From Pseudooceanicola sediminis (GTDB taxonomy: Bacteria > Pseudomonadota > Alphaproteobacteria > Rhodobacterales > Rhodobacteraceae): a stretch of DNA of 64,000 bases. Shown piece after piece: positions 9,211 to 17,656 of this stretch (within the stretch, counting starts at the first letter, position 1; every line of letters starts with the position of its first letter). The notes under the pieces were generated by a model. It saw only the letters and a program-made list of their open reading frames with translations. It was not told the DNA's origin and searched no databases. The position numbers were made by a program, and so were the translations under genes. Location: assembly GCF_003575965.1 (NCBI RefSeq), contig NZ_QWJJ01000010.1, forward strand, positions 1 to 64,000. Direction: 5' to 3'.

Positions 9211-10376
9211 GCGAAATAATCCCGCAGGATGCGCCCATAGATCGCCTTCAACTGGGTGATCTGTTCGACCGGCACACGTTCATCGACCTGGTGCATACGG
9301 TCACCGACCAGGCCGAATTCCACCACCGGGCAGAGATCCTTGACAAAGCGCGCGTCCGAGGTGCCGCCCGTGGTCGACAAGTCCGGCGTGACGCCTGTTT
9401 CGGCGGCAACGGCCTTGCCGACGAGCTCGCTCAGCTCTCCCGGCGGGGTCAGGAAGCTTTCGCCGCTGATCTTGACCTTCGTTTCGATCACGATATCGAA
9501 CATGCGGCTGACATCCTGCGCCTCGCGCCGCAGCCATTGCGACAGGTCGCCGCCGGTGTGGCTGTCGTTGAAGCGGATGTTGACCGCCGCGCGGCATTGT
9601 GCGGGGATCACGTTGGTCGCACCGTTGCCGGTGTCGAACTGCACCACGGCCAGCGTGGAGGCATCGAAGTGGTCGGTGCCCGCGTCCAGCGTCGCGCTGG
9701 CCAGCCGGTCGACCAGCCGCGCCATCGCGGGCAGCGGGTTTTTCGCGCGGTGCGGATAGGCGGAATGGCCCTGAACGCCCGTCGCGGTGAACCATGCGGT
9801 CATGCTGCCACGCCGCCCGATCTTCATCATCTGGCCCATGGTATCGGGCGACGTCGGCTCGCCCACGATGCAATGGCTCAGCCCTTCGCCATTGTCGCGC
9901 ATCCAGTCGAGCAGGGCGATCGTGCCATCGGTGGCGTCGCCCTCCTCGTCCCCCGTGATCGCCAGCACCACCGCGCCGTCGGGCGGGGTGTCGCGCACGA
10001 AATCCACGGCTGCGGCGGCAAAGGCCGCGACACCTGATTTCATGTCTTGCGCGCCACGCCCCCAAAGGTCATCGCCGTGCACCTCTCCGCAGAAGGGGGG
10101 GTGTGTCCAGGCATCGGCGTCGCCCACCGGTACAACATCCGTGTGACCATTGAAGCCGAAGGTGCGCACGTGCCCCTTTTCGCCCCAGCGGGCATAGAGG
10201 TTGGTGATGCCGCCCCGTTCGATCATGGTGCAGTCGAAGCCGGCCCCGGCCAGCACATCCGACAACAACGCCAACGCGCCGCCGTCCTGAGGGGTGACCG
10301 ACGGGCATTGGATCAGCCGGGCCGTCAGCGCGACGGGGTCAACGCCGGTCGGCGCGGCAGCGGGGGTATCAATCAT
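9207..10376 (-). CDS. dapE: Succinyl-diaminopimelate desuccinylase
   Basis: 389 aa M20-family zinc enzyme of the succinylase branch of DAP/lysine biosynthesis; it releases succinate from N-succinyl-LL-DAP. Visible motifs: [12 protein letters not shown] (metal-binding His and catalytic Asp), and I-T-G-D-E-E-G-D (general-base Glu pair). The ATG at 10376 is chosen because AAGGAG lies 6-8 nt upstream and the alignment with DapE begins there; the open frame extends further but without signals. dapD (14301-15128) and dapB (58193-59023) in this window serve the same pathway but are not in the same operon. Confidence 0.95.
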   Translation of the reverse strand: MIDTPAAAPTGVDPVALTARLIQCPSVTPQDGGALALLSDVLAGAGFDCTMIERGGITNLYARWGEKGHVRTFGFNGHTDVVPVGDADAWTHPPFCGEVHGDDLWGRGAQDMKSGVAAFAAAAVDFVRDTPPDGAVVLAITGDEEGDATDGTIALLDWMRDNGEGLSHCIVGEPTSPDTMGQMMKIGRRGSMTAWFTATGVQGHSAYPHRAKNPLPAMARLVDRLASATLDAGTDHFDASTLAVVQFDTGNGATNVIPAQCRAAVNIRFNDSHTGGDLSQWLRREAQDVSRMFDIVIETKVKISGESFLTPPGELSELVGKAVAAETGVTPDLSTTGGTSDARFVKDLCPVVEFGLVGDRMHQVDERVPVEQITQLKAIYGRILRDYFA

Positions 10377-10627
10377 GGTCTTCTCCTTGCTCGGACGCAT
10401 GGCTAGCGGTTTTTGATCAAGGCTGCAAAGCCCAAAGACCGCCGGCCGCCCACCTCTGAATACCCCGCAGCACGACGCGACCATCCGGTCCGATCATCGG
10501 CCCCGCCCGTCCACCGAGCTGCCTGCCCGATTGCATGGGCAAGAAATCGCTTAACAAGCGCGCGCGCCCTGACTACCGTCCCGCATCGGGGGCCCCGGAC
10601 GCGGGGTCCACAACTAGGATACGCAAC
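10377..10627. other. Intergenic region between dapE and the Hint protein
   Basis: About 320 bp separate dapE (minus) from the Hint gene (plus). Apart from the micro-ORF at 10628-10693, I see nothing coding here. The dapE ribosome site AAGGAG lies close to 10385. No palindrome or promoter stands out enough to name. Confidence 0.4.
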
Positions 10628-10693
10628 ATGGCCTTCACCGGACTGGCGGAATTTTGGCGGCGGCCTGGCCGCTGGCAGACCGCGCCGCACTGA
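10628..10693 (+). CDS. Possible 21-residue Trp/Arg-rich micro-ORF upstream of the Hint gene
   Basis: ATG at 10628, preceded by TAGGATACGCAAC (a weak AGGA-type ribosome site), encodes MAFTGLAEFWRRPGRWQTAP plus a final His, then TGA. Only CGC separates its stop from the ATG of the Hint gene, and both are in the same frame. It may be a leader peptide coupled to the downstream gene, a small protein, or a remnant N-terminus cut off by a nonsense change. I do not recognise it. Confidence 0.3.
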   Translation: MAFTGLAEFWRRPGRWQTAPH

Positions 10694-10696
10694 CGC

Positions 10697-11893
10697 ATGG
10701 CCTGGATTGCGACATCACCCACCTTTGACGCACCGGGATGGCAGGCCGACGGCCAGGCGCAGGCCGACGATCTGCTGATGCGCGGCACCCTCATGATCGA
10801 GGTCGAGCTGAGCGCGCCTGACATAGACGAGCCGCTGCTGGATCTGGTGCCAGAGGCCCCCTATGCGGGGCGCATCACCCTGCGCGTCGAGCGAGAGCCC
10901 ACCCCCGTCCCCGGCGCGGCGGCCGAACCCGCAGGCACCGCCGAAGGTACCCCGACGCCGCGAAGCGCACGACCAAATGCATCGTCGAATGCGCAAGGCG
11001 GCCGGCTGACGCTGAGCCTGCATCACGACGGCAGGCACCGCGAGGCCAGCCTGATCCTGCCCGCCGAGGCATTTCCCGGGCGTCTGCGCGTCAGTTATTG
11101 CTGGGACGCGCGATCACGCGCGGCGCTGCTGGTGGCCGAACAGCCCTGTCACGACAGCCCGCCCCGCTTTACCCGCTTGCCCGCGCCGCCACCGCTGCCA
11201 CGCCGGGCGTTGTGCCAGGCCATCCTGGCCGCCGATCACGATATCGCGGCGGCACCACGCGCCGGCGCGCATCTCGGCCCGCATGTCGAGGCCATTTCCC
11301 TCTCCGAAGGGATTGCGCCGGTTGGCCCCATTCCGGGGCTGGCGCCGGGCACCGAAATCGACACGCCCGCCGGGCCGACCCCGATCGAGACGCTGCGCCC
11401 CGGAGCGCAGGTGCTGGTCCCGGGAAGCGCAGCGCGCACCGTGCTGGCCGTCGTGCGCCGCCAGATGCCCGCGCGCGGCATGTTCCGCCCGGTGCGCCTG
11501 CTGGCCCCCTGGTTCGGCCTGGGCAAGGATATCACCGTATCAGGCGAACAGCGTCTGCTGATCAGCGGAACGGACGTGGATTACCTGTTCGGCTGTGAAA
11601 CTGTACGGGTGCCCGCGGCCTACCTGGTCAGTGACCGGATGGCACAATTCACCCAAGCGCCCCCGCTTGTCACCTGGTACCAGGTCATGATGCAGGATCA
11701 GCAGCCACTCGGCGTCAACGGATTATGCGTCGAAAGCCTGCCGGTCGACGCGTTGCGCACATCACCGGAGCTGCACCGCGCCAGCCTGCTATCGGCCTAT
11801 CCGCGCGAAAGCCTGCCCTGCTCCGAACCGCATGACACGCCCGTGCTGCGTCCGTTCGAGGCGATTACGCTGGTCCTGCACCGGCGGATCTGA
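10697..11893 (+). CDS. Hint-domain protein with degenerate active site
   Basis: 398 aa. The N-terminal ~200 residues are unrecognised, with an acidic region and an Ala/Pro/Thr-rich linker at about 75-100. From about residue 213 a Hedgehog/intein-like Hint_2 domain is evident: G-L-A-P-G-T-E-I-D-T-P-A-G, then the block resembling S-P-N-H-R (here SGEQRLLISG) and a C-terminal strand segment (GVNGLCVESLPVDAL). In active Hint domains the first residue of the A block is Cys and block B carries His; here they are Leu and Gln, so self-splicing or cleavage is not expected. Such proteins are common in Roseobacter-type genomes and their role is unknown. Confidence 0.7.
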   Translation: MAWIATSPTFDAPGWQADGQAQADDLLMRGTLMIEVELSAPDIDEPLLDLVPEAPYAGRITLRVEREPTPVPGAAAEPAGTAEGTPTPRSARPNASSNAQGGRLTLSLHHDGRHREASLILPAEAFPGRLRVSYCWDARSRAALLVAEQPCHDSPPRFTRLPAPPPLPRRALCQAILAADHDIAAAPRAGAHLGPHVEAISLSEGIAPVGPIPGLAPGTEIDTPAGPTPIETLRPGAQVLVPGSAARTVLAVVRRQMPARGMFRPVRLLAPWFGLGKDITVSGEQRLLISGTDVDYLFGCETVRVPAAYLVSDRMAQFTQAPPLVTWYQVMMQDQQPLGVNGLCVESLPVDALRTSPELHRASLLSAYPRESLPCSEPHDTPVLRPFEAITLVLHRRI

Positions 11894-11919
11894 CGGCGTA
11901 GCAAGCGCGTCGCGATCGT

Positions 11920-12408
11920 TCAGTTCGGGCGCTGCTTGCCGCCCTCGGGGGTTTCGTAGAACGGAGTCATCTGCGCCACGATCACGGCGTTTTCCGACAG
12001 CGCACGATCCATCAGCACGCGCTCTTCGTCGGGAATGTCATGGCCCTCTGCCAGACGTTCCTCAAGCGTGCCATAGCCGGACACGTCCAAGGGTGCGAGG
12101 TCGGCGAGTTTCAGCACGGCGACCGTCTCGCGCACCGCCTCGGCCTCGTCGATCCCCGAGGCATAGCACATCAGCGCCGCGCCGGTGCTGCCTTCGGGCA
12201 GACCGTCCTCGGCCTTGCGACCGACTTCGACCAACAGCGTAAAGACCTGCTGCCGCTTGGGCGTCTTCTTCCTGGCAGGTTTGTCGCCGGATTTTCCGGA
12301 CGTCGCCTCGGTGGCCTCGGGCGAAGTGTTTTCAGCATCCTCGGCAGAGGCTTCGCGCAGCTTTGCGGTGGACGTGTCTTTGGGAATGCTCTTGTCGTCG
12401 TCGTTCAT
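11920..12408 (-). CDS. Conserved hypothetical protein, disordered N-terminus
   Basis: 162 aa, no function recognised. Residues 1-55 are rich in Ser, Thr, Glu, Lys and Asp (probably disordered, ending in a basic R-K-K-T-P-K-R patch). Residues 55-160 look like a compact acidic alpha/beta domain (QVFTLLVEVGRKAEDGLPEG and DEAEAVRETVAVLKLADL). No signal peptide or membrane segment. It is divergent from the DUF2235 gene; the 207-bp gap between them probably holds both promoters. Confidence 0.7.
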   Translation of the reverse strand: MNDDDKSIPKDTSTAKLREASAEDAENTSPEATEATSGKSGDKPARKKTPKRQQVFTLLVEVGRKAEDGLPEGSTGAALMCYASGIDEAEAVRETVAVLKLADLAPLDVSGYGTLEERLAEGHDIPDEERVLMDRALSENAVIVAQMTPFYETPEGGKQRPN

Positions 12409-12615
12409 AACATGGGCCTCCGGACCTCAATTCGCGCTGCCTGTCAGAAACACCCCCCTGAGTAAAGAGCCCGCGACACGGAGCGCCATATTCCGTTGGT
12501 GTGGGAAACCTGCTAAGATCCACCATAGATTGATTAACGCCTTTCGGCCGGTTTCACGGCCATATCCATAACATGATGGCGCCACCCATTGGGCGCCCCC
12601 GGGGGACAGACGCCC

Positions 12616-13788
12616 ATGCCCAAGGATATCGTGATCCTGCTGGACGGCACATCGAACCAGATCTCGCGCAAGCGCAGCAATATCCTGCGCCTTTACGGAA
12701 CGCTGAAGAAAACCCCGCAACAGGTGGTCTATTACGACCCCGGCGTCGGCACATTCGGCGCCGACAACGCGTGGTCCAGCACGCGGCGCTGGCTGGTCGA
12801 ACTGTTCGGGCAGGCCACGGGCTATGGTCTGGATGAAAACGTGCTGGAGGCCTACCGGTTTCTGTGCACCCATTATGACCACGGCGAAAAGGGCCCCGAC
12901 GGCGCGCGGGACAGCGACCGGATCTGGCTGTTCGGGTTCAGCCGCGGCGCTTATTCAGCGCGGGTTCTGGCGGGGTTCCTGCATGCCTTCGGCCTGATCG
13001 CCCCTGAACAGTTCAACCTGCTGCATTACGCCTATCGCGCCTACAAGAGCATTGGCGAGGGCGCCTCGGGCGAGGGCGATGAGGTTTTTGCCGAACTCAG
13101 GATGCACGAACGCATCCTTGATCCGACCAAGCCCAAGATCCGCTGCCTGGGCCTGTTCGACACCGTAGCCTCGGTCATCGAACCGGGGCGATTTCTGCCG
13201 CGCGTCCGCTCGCATGCCTTCACCAGCAACAATCCCAGCGTGATGGCGGTGCGCCAGGCGCTGGCCATCGACGAACGCCGCGCCATGTTCCGCCCCAAGC
13301 TGTGGGGACCGGACCACCTGTTCCGCCCCAACCCCTTCCGCCCCGAAGAGAGCCTGCCGCAGGACGTGCAAGAGCGTTGGTTCGCCGGTGTCCATGGCGA
13401 TATCGGCGGCGGTTACCCGGAGGGGGAATCCGGCCTGGGCAAGCTGACGCTGGACTGGATGATCCAGGAGACACGCGCGATGGGGCTCGCCTATAGCAGC
13501 CGCACCATCAATTCGATCGTGCTGGGGGAAGGACCCTCCAAGTATTCCCGCCCCGATCCCTTGGGACAGATGCACGTGTCGCTGAAAAGCGGCTGGTGGG
13601 TGCTGGAATGCGTGCCGCGCATCACACCGAAGGACGCGCCCCCCCAGGGCCGGCGATTCTGCGGGCTGACCTTTCCGCTGGGCGCCGCGCGAGTTGTGCC
13701 CCGCGATGCCGACATTGCCCCGTCCGTTGAGGCGCGGATGCAGGGCGACAGCACTTACCGCCCGCAAAACCTGCCTCAGCAACCGTAG
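12616..13788 (+). CDS. DUF2235 alpha/beta-hydrolase-like protein
   Basis: 390 aa. The DUF2235 domain fills the protein: L-D-G-T-S-N near the N-terminus, the nucleophile elbow G-F-S-R-G-A-Y-S-A-R (GxSxG-type) at about 105-115, and a late G-V-H-G-D-I-G-G-G-Y block that supplies acid and base residues. This family includes the Tle1 phospholipase effectors of type VI secretion, but no vgr, hcp or immunity gene is nearby, so a housekeeping lipase or esterase is equally possible. The ATG at 12616 is preferred to 12589 because the family alignment begins MPKDIVILLDGT. Confidence 0.82.
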   Translation: MPKDIVILLDGTSNQISRKRSNILRLYGTLKKTPQQVVYYDPGVGTFGADNAWSSTRRWLVELFGQATGYGLDENVLEAYRFLCTHYDHGEKGPDGARDSDRIWLFGFSRGAYSARVLAGFLHAFGLIAPEQFNLLHYAYRAYKSIGEGASGEGDEVFAELRMHERILDPTKPKIRCLGLFDTVASVIEPGRFLPRVRSHAFTSNNPSVMAVRQALAIDERRAMFRPKLWGPDHLFRPNPFRPEESLPQDVQERWFAGVHGDIGGGYPEGESGLGKLTLDWMIQETRAMGLAYSSRTINSIVLGEGPSKYSRPDPLGQMHVSLKSGWWVLECVPRITPKDAPPQGRRFCGLTFPLGAARVVPRDADIAPSVEARMQGDSTYRPQNLPQQP

Positions 13789-13899
13789 GGAAGGCACCGC
13801 CCTAAAGACGCAGAACGCCCGAAGCCGCTATGGCCCCGGGCGCTATATCAGGGCGAAAATGCCCTTTTGCCATCTAGCTGGCAGCACTCGCCGGCGGGG

Positions 13900-14151
13900 T
13901 TACCCGCGGCGGAACGCCCGCGCCAGGAAGATCAGCAGGCAGGCACCGATGACACCGACGATCAGCTGACCGATCCAGCCGCCGAGCGTCGATCCGACAA
14001 TGGCGAGCAGCAGAAAGTTCATCACGATCGCACCGACGATGCCGAGGATGATGTTCAGGATCAGCCCCATATCGGATTTCATGATTTTTTCCGCAATCCA
14101 CCCCGCAAGCGCACCAACGATGATCGCTGCGATCCAACCCAAACCTTCCAT
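13900..14151 (-). CDS. GlsB/YeaQ/YmgE family stress-response membrane protein
   Basis: 83 aa, almost entirely hydrophobic with three predicted helices and the family's Gly-rich pattern (AAIIVGALAGWIAEKIMK; NIILGIVGAIVMNFLL; IGQLIVGVIGACLLIFLARA). Members of this Transgly_assoc family are small inner-membrane proteins induced by stress; the molecular role is not known. The ATG at 14151 has AGGAAGGAA 7-8 nt upstream. It is a single gene. Confidence 0.88.
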   Translation of the reverse strand: MEGLGWIAAIIVGALAGWIAEKIMKSDMGLILNIILGIVGAIVMNFLLLAIVGSTLGGWIGQLIVGVIGACLLIFLARAFRRG

Positions 14152-14222
14152 GAGACGTTCCTTCCTCAAATTCCATTGATATGACGGTGCCGCACGGTGT
14201 GGCGGCTTCGCAGATACAACGA

Positions 14223-14263
14223 CAAAAGGCGTCTGCGGTTCCCTCGGGCCCCGCAGACGCCTT
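14223..14263 (-). terminator. Intrinsic terminator of dapD
   Basis: A 13-bp perfect stem, AAGGCGTCTGCGG (14226-14238) with CCGCAGACGCCTT (14251-14263), and a 12-nt loop. On the minus strand the stem is followed by TTTT. It lies about 40 nt beyond the dapD stop. Confidence 0.8.
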
Positions 14264-14300
14264 GATAATTCAGGCGTGAGCTAATGGAAGGCTTGTCGGA

Positions 14301-15128
14301 TCAGTCGCGCAGCAGCTCGTTCACGCCGGTTTTCGAGCGGGTGCGTTCATCGACGCGCTTGACGATGACCGCGCAATACAGGTTCACGCCGTTCTTTGAG
14401 GGCATGGTGCCCGACACGACGACGGAATAGGGCGGCACCTCGCCATAGGTCACTTCGCCGGTTTCACGGTCGACGATCTTGGTCGACTGGCCGATGTAGA
14501 CACCCATGCCCAGGACGGACCCTTCGCGGATGATCACGCCCTCGACCACTTCGGAACGCGCGCCGATAAAGCAGTTGTCCTCGATGATCGTGGGACCGGC
14601 CTGCATGGGTTCCAGAACACCGCCGATACCGACACCGCCCGACAGGTGCACGTTCTTGCCGATCTGCGCGCAGCTGCCGACCGTGGCCCAGGCATCGACC
14701 ATGGTGCCGCTGTCGACATAGGCGCCGAGATTCACGAACGACGGCATCAGCACCACGCCGGGCGCGATATAGGCAGATTTGCGCACGACGCAGTTCGGCA
14801 CGGCACGGAACCCTGCGGCTTTCCACTCCGCCGGCGTCCAGCCCTTGAACTTGCTGTCGACCTTGTCCCACCAGCCGCCACCCTGCGGGCCGCCGGATTG
14901 CTCTTCCATGTCCTTGAGGCGAAAGCCCAGCAGAACGGCCTTCTTGGCCCACTGGTTGACGAACCAGCTTCCATCCTCGCGTTTTTCAGCGACGCGCAGG
15001 GTGCCGCCGTCCAGCGCGGCCAGGGTCGTTTCGATGGCGTCGCGGGTTTCGCCGGTGGTGGCGGGGGTGATCGTCTCGCGCGCCTCCCAGGCGGCTTCGA
15101 TGGCAGTTTCCAATGCGGCGTTCGACAT
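14301..15128 (-). CDS. dapD: 2,3,4,5-tetrahydropyridine-2,6-dicarboxylate N-succinyltransferase
   Basis: 275 aa, the usual family length. It transfers succinyl from succinyl-CoA to tetrahydrodipicolinate in DAP/lysine synthesis. The C-terminal two thirds show the left-handed beta-helix hexapeptide pattern ([40 protein letters not shown]), and [21 protein letters not shown] marks the active-site region. The start at 15128 has AGGAGATGCCCC just upstream. It is followed by a strong terminator. Confidence 0.95.
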   Translation of the reverse strand: MSNAALETAIEAAWEARETITPATTGETRDAIETTLAALDGGTLRVAEKREDGSWFVNQWAKKAVLLGFRLKDMEEQSGGPQGGGWWDKVDSKFKGWTPAEWKAAGFRAVPNCVVRKSAYIAPGVVLMPSFVNLGAYVDSGTMVDAWATVGSCAQIGKNVHLSGGVGIGGVLEPMQAGPTIIEDNCFIGARSEVVEGVIIREGSVLGMGVYIGQSTKIVDRETGEVTYGEVPPYSVVVSGTMPSKNGVNLYCAVIVKRVDERTRSKTGVNELLRD

Positions 15129-15549
15129 GGGGCATCTCCTGAAATACGGGTCTTTGGCCCTATAATCGCTTGCGCGCCGCGCCGCAATCACAGCTGACCC
15201 GCAGGCGCGGTGCGGCAGCGGCATTTTTGACCCACGCGCAGGGCACTGCGGGATGCTGGGCAAACGGATCAGGACCGAGACGTCGTGCTTGGGCATCAGC
15301 GGTTTTGCCTGTGCGACGCCGCGCGATTTCTACGCCCGCGTTTTGACGCACGCCAAGCTGTGGCAGTTGCTTGGCTTTGACGCTGGTGTTGGCGACCGCT
15401 ACTGCCACCACCTTGGTACCGGTTACAGAGTGCCAGGGACCGGGGGCGCGTCGCAGATCAGTCGATATCGCCAGCGCAGGATTATGCAGCAACGCCATGG
15501 CGCCGCGCTGCACCCTGCGATACCAAAGGGCCAGCACAAAGGACCCTTC
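15129..15549. other. 420-bp intergenic region between dapD and the LOG gene
   Basis: Divergent promoter region for dapD (minus) and the LOG-MFS pair (plus). The LOG frame stays open upstream to 15253, but that extension has no family similarity or ribosome site and looks non-coding. Apart from the AAAGGA site at 15538-15543 I see no clear element. Confidence 0.4.
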
Positions 15550-16398
15550 ATGACCGACCAAACGCGCCAATCCCCGCTTCGCGATGCCCACAAGGATATC
15601 GAGAGCGTTCATGAGCTGCCGGACACACCGCAAAGCCGCGCCCCGGCGTACCGTCTGGCCTTTACCGACAACGATTTCCTCTGCCGGGACGAATTGCGCG
15701 CGGTACGCCTGCAACTGGAACTGCTGAAACCGCAAATGGTGCTGGACGAACGGGGCATCGAAACCACCGTGGTGCTGTTCGGGGGTGCCCGGATCCCTGA
15801 ACCGGGCAAGAAGGCCCGCTCGAAAGGAATGTCGGATCTGTCGCATTTCTATGCCGAAGCCCGTGAATTCGCCCGCCTGATGACGCGGCAGTCGCTGGAA
15901 TCCTACGGCAAGCGCGACGTGATCTGCACCGGTGGCGGCCCCGGCGTGATGGAGGCAGGCAACCGTGGCGCGCAGGATGCGGGCGGCAGTTCCATCGGGC
16001 TGAATATCGTGCTGCCGCATGAACAGGCCCCGAACGAATACGTCACACCCGACCTCTGCTTCAACTTCCACTACTTTGCCATCCGCAAGATGCACTTTCT
16101 GATGCGGGCCCGTGCCGTCTGCGTCTTTCCCGGCGGCTTCGGCACCATGGACGAGACATTCGAGGCGCTGACCCTGATTCAGACCGGACGCATGCAGAAG
16201 ATCCCCTTCCTGTTGTTCGGCCGCGCCTTCTGGGAAAAGGTCATCAACTTCGAGGCGCTGTGCGAAGCAGGCACGATTTCCCCGGAGGACCTGAGCCTGT
16301 TCAAGTTCGTCGAAACCGCCGCCGAGGCGATGGAGGCAATCAGGACCTGGGATGGGGCGGGCGAAACACGCAACAACATACCGGGTCGCGACGCATGA
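15550..16398 (+). CDS. LOG family protein (TIGR00730 Rossmann fold)
   Basis: 282 aa. Lysine-decarboxylase-like/LOG fold: nucleotide-binding G-G-G-P-G-V-M-E near residue 138, and the defining P-G-G-F-G-T-M-D-E-T motif near 195. LOG enzymes are cytokinin-nucleoside 5'-monophosphate phosphoribohydrolases that release free bases from AMP-type nucleotides; many bacterial members act as nucleotide hydrolases without a plant link. An N-terminal extension of about 70 residues, including NDFLCRDELR, marks the longer subgroup. Its TGA overlaps the ATG of the downstream MFS carrier, so they form a coupled pair. Confidence 0.88.
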   Translation: MTDQTRQSPLRDAHKDIESVHELPDTPQSRAPAYRLAFTDNDFLCRDELRAVRLQLELLKPQMVLDERGIETTVVLFGGARIPEPGKKARSKGMSDLSHFYAEAREFARLMTRQSLESYGKRDVICTGGGPGVMEAGNRGAQDAGGSSIGLNIVLPHEQAPNEYVTPDLCFNFHYFAIRKMHFLMRARAVCVFPGGFGTMDETFEALTLIQTGRMQKIPFLLFGRAFWEKVINFEALCEAGTISPEDLSLFKFVETAAEAMEAIRTWDGAGETRNNIPGRDA

Positions 16399-17570
16399 TC
16401 CTGCTGCGGGTTTTCGCCCTGTTCGCCGCCGGTCTGGGGGCCGCGGCGCAATTCGGCAAGATCTCGGTCCTGTTCCCCGCCTGGGCTGCCGCCTATCCCG
16501 AGGCCGGAGCGACGCTGGGCTTTCTGCTGTCGCTGATTTCCCTGATCGGGGTGATTCTGGGGCTGGTGGCAGGGATGGTGGTGGCCCGCGTCGGGTTCCG
16601 GCGCATGATGATCGCCGCGCTGTTGCTGGGCGCAGCCCTGTCGGCCGTTCAGTCCCTGATGCTGCCGCTGCCGGCGATGCTGGTGCTGCGCGCTGTCGAG
16701 GGGCTGTCGCACCTTGCCATCGTCGTCGCCGCCCCCACCCTGATGGCCGAAATCACGGACGACAAGGCGCGCCCCCTCGCCATGTCGCTCTGGGGCACCT
16801 ACTTCGGCGTCGCCTTCGCGCTGTATGCCGTGATCGGGCCGTCGCTGCTGGCCCTGGGCGGACTGCCTGTCGTGCTGCTCAGCCACGCGGCCTACATGGT
16901 GATGCTGGCGGGCGTGCTGTTCCTGACGTTGCCCGATGACCGGCAGCTTCGGGCGGGTGCCATCGCCCACCCGGCGCAAAGACTGCGCCTCGGGACAGTG
17001 CTGCGACGCCATGCCCAGGCCTATGCCTCGCCCTTCGTGGCGGCGCCTGCACTGGGGTTCCTGTTCTACACTGCCACCTTCGTCGCCATCCTGACCGTGC
17101 TGCCGCCCTACCTGCCGGAGGCGACGCGCGACGGGCTGATGACGGTGCTGCCGGTGGCGGGTATCATCACCGGGCTGACGCTGGGTGCGGCGCTGTTGCG
17201 GCTGGTCCCAGCGGTGCCGGTGGCGATCTGCGGCTTTCTGGCGGCAGCCGCCTGCGCGCTGCTGACGGGCCTGCTGCCCGGGGCCTCCTGGCCGCCAGTG
17301 CTGCTGTTCTGCGCCCTCGGCTTTGTCCAGGGCAGCAGCTTTGCCAGCATCCCGCAGATCAACCACGACCCTGCCGACCGGGCGCTGGCCAACGGCGCGC
17401 TGGCACAGATGGGCAACCTGGGCAATTTCATCGGCACGCCGATCCTGCTCGCGATGACGGGGGCAATGGGGCTGACCGGCCTCGTGATCTTTGCCGTCGT
17501 GGCCTATTGCGGGGGGGCGGCTCTTCACCTGGGCGCAGCACGAATGCGCAAGCGCAACGTCCTGGCCTGA
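16395..17570 (+). CDS. MFS transporter coupled to the LOG gene
   Basis: 391 aa with twelve predicted transmembrane segments. The first cytoplasmic loop contains G-x-x-x-A-R-V-G-F-R-R, a loosened MFS motif A. Substrate not recognisable. Start and stop overlap (ATGA) with the LOG gene, so the carrier may export or import a product of that enzyme; this is inference only. A bidirectional terminator follows. Confidence 0.82.
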   Translation: MILLRVFALFAAGLGAAAQFGKISVLFPAWAAAYPEAGATLGFLLSLISLIGVILGLVAGMVVARVGFRRMMIAALLLGAALSAVQSLMLPLPAMLVLRAVEGLSHLAIVVAAPTLMAEITDDKARPLAMSLWGTYFGVAFALYAVIGPSLLALGGLPVVLLSHAAYMVMLAGVLFLTLPDDRQLRAGAIAHPAQRLRLGTVLRRHAQAYASPFVAAPALGFLFYTATFVAILTVLPPYLPEATRDGLMTVLPVAGIITGLTLGAALLRLVPAVPVAICGFLAAAACALLTGLLPGASWPPVLLFCALGFVQGSSFASIPQINHDPADRALANGALAQMGNLGNFIGTPILLAMTGAMGLTGLVIFAVVAYCGGAALHLGAARMRKRNVLA

Positions 17571-17600
17571 GCCCCGCCGAGGCGGGCCGCGCCAGACAGG

Positions 17601-17637
17601 AAAAGACCGGCGCCAGTCACCCGACGCCGGTCTTTTT
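17601..17637. terminator. Bidirectional intrinsic terminator between MFS and gabD
   Basis: A perfect 12-bp stem, AAAAGACCGGCG (17601-17612) with CGCCGGTCTTTT (17625-17636), and a 12-nt loop. A/T runs on both arms let it end the plus-strand MFS transcript and the minus-strand gabD transcript. Confidence 0.88.
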
Positions 17638-17656
17638 CACATCAGGAATTGCCGGT

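Noticed and set aside
12616-13788. Type VI secretion effector module
   Set aside because: No vgrG, hcp, PAAR or immunity gene in the window; only the single DUF2235 gene is seen.
15253-15549. N-terminal extension of the LOG protein
   Set aside because: Composition is non-coding-like and the ribosome site AAAGGA precedes the ATG at 15550.
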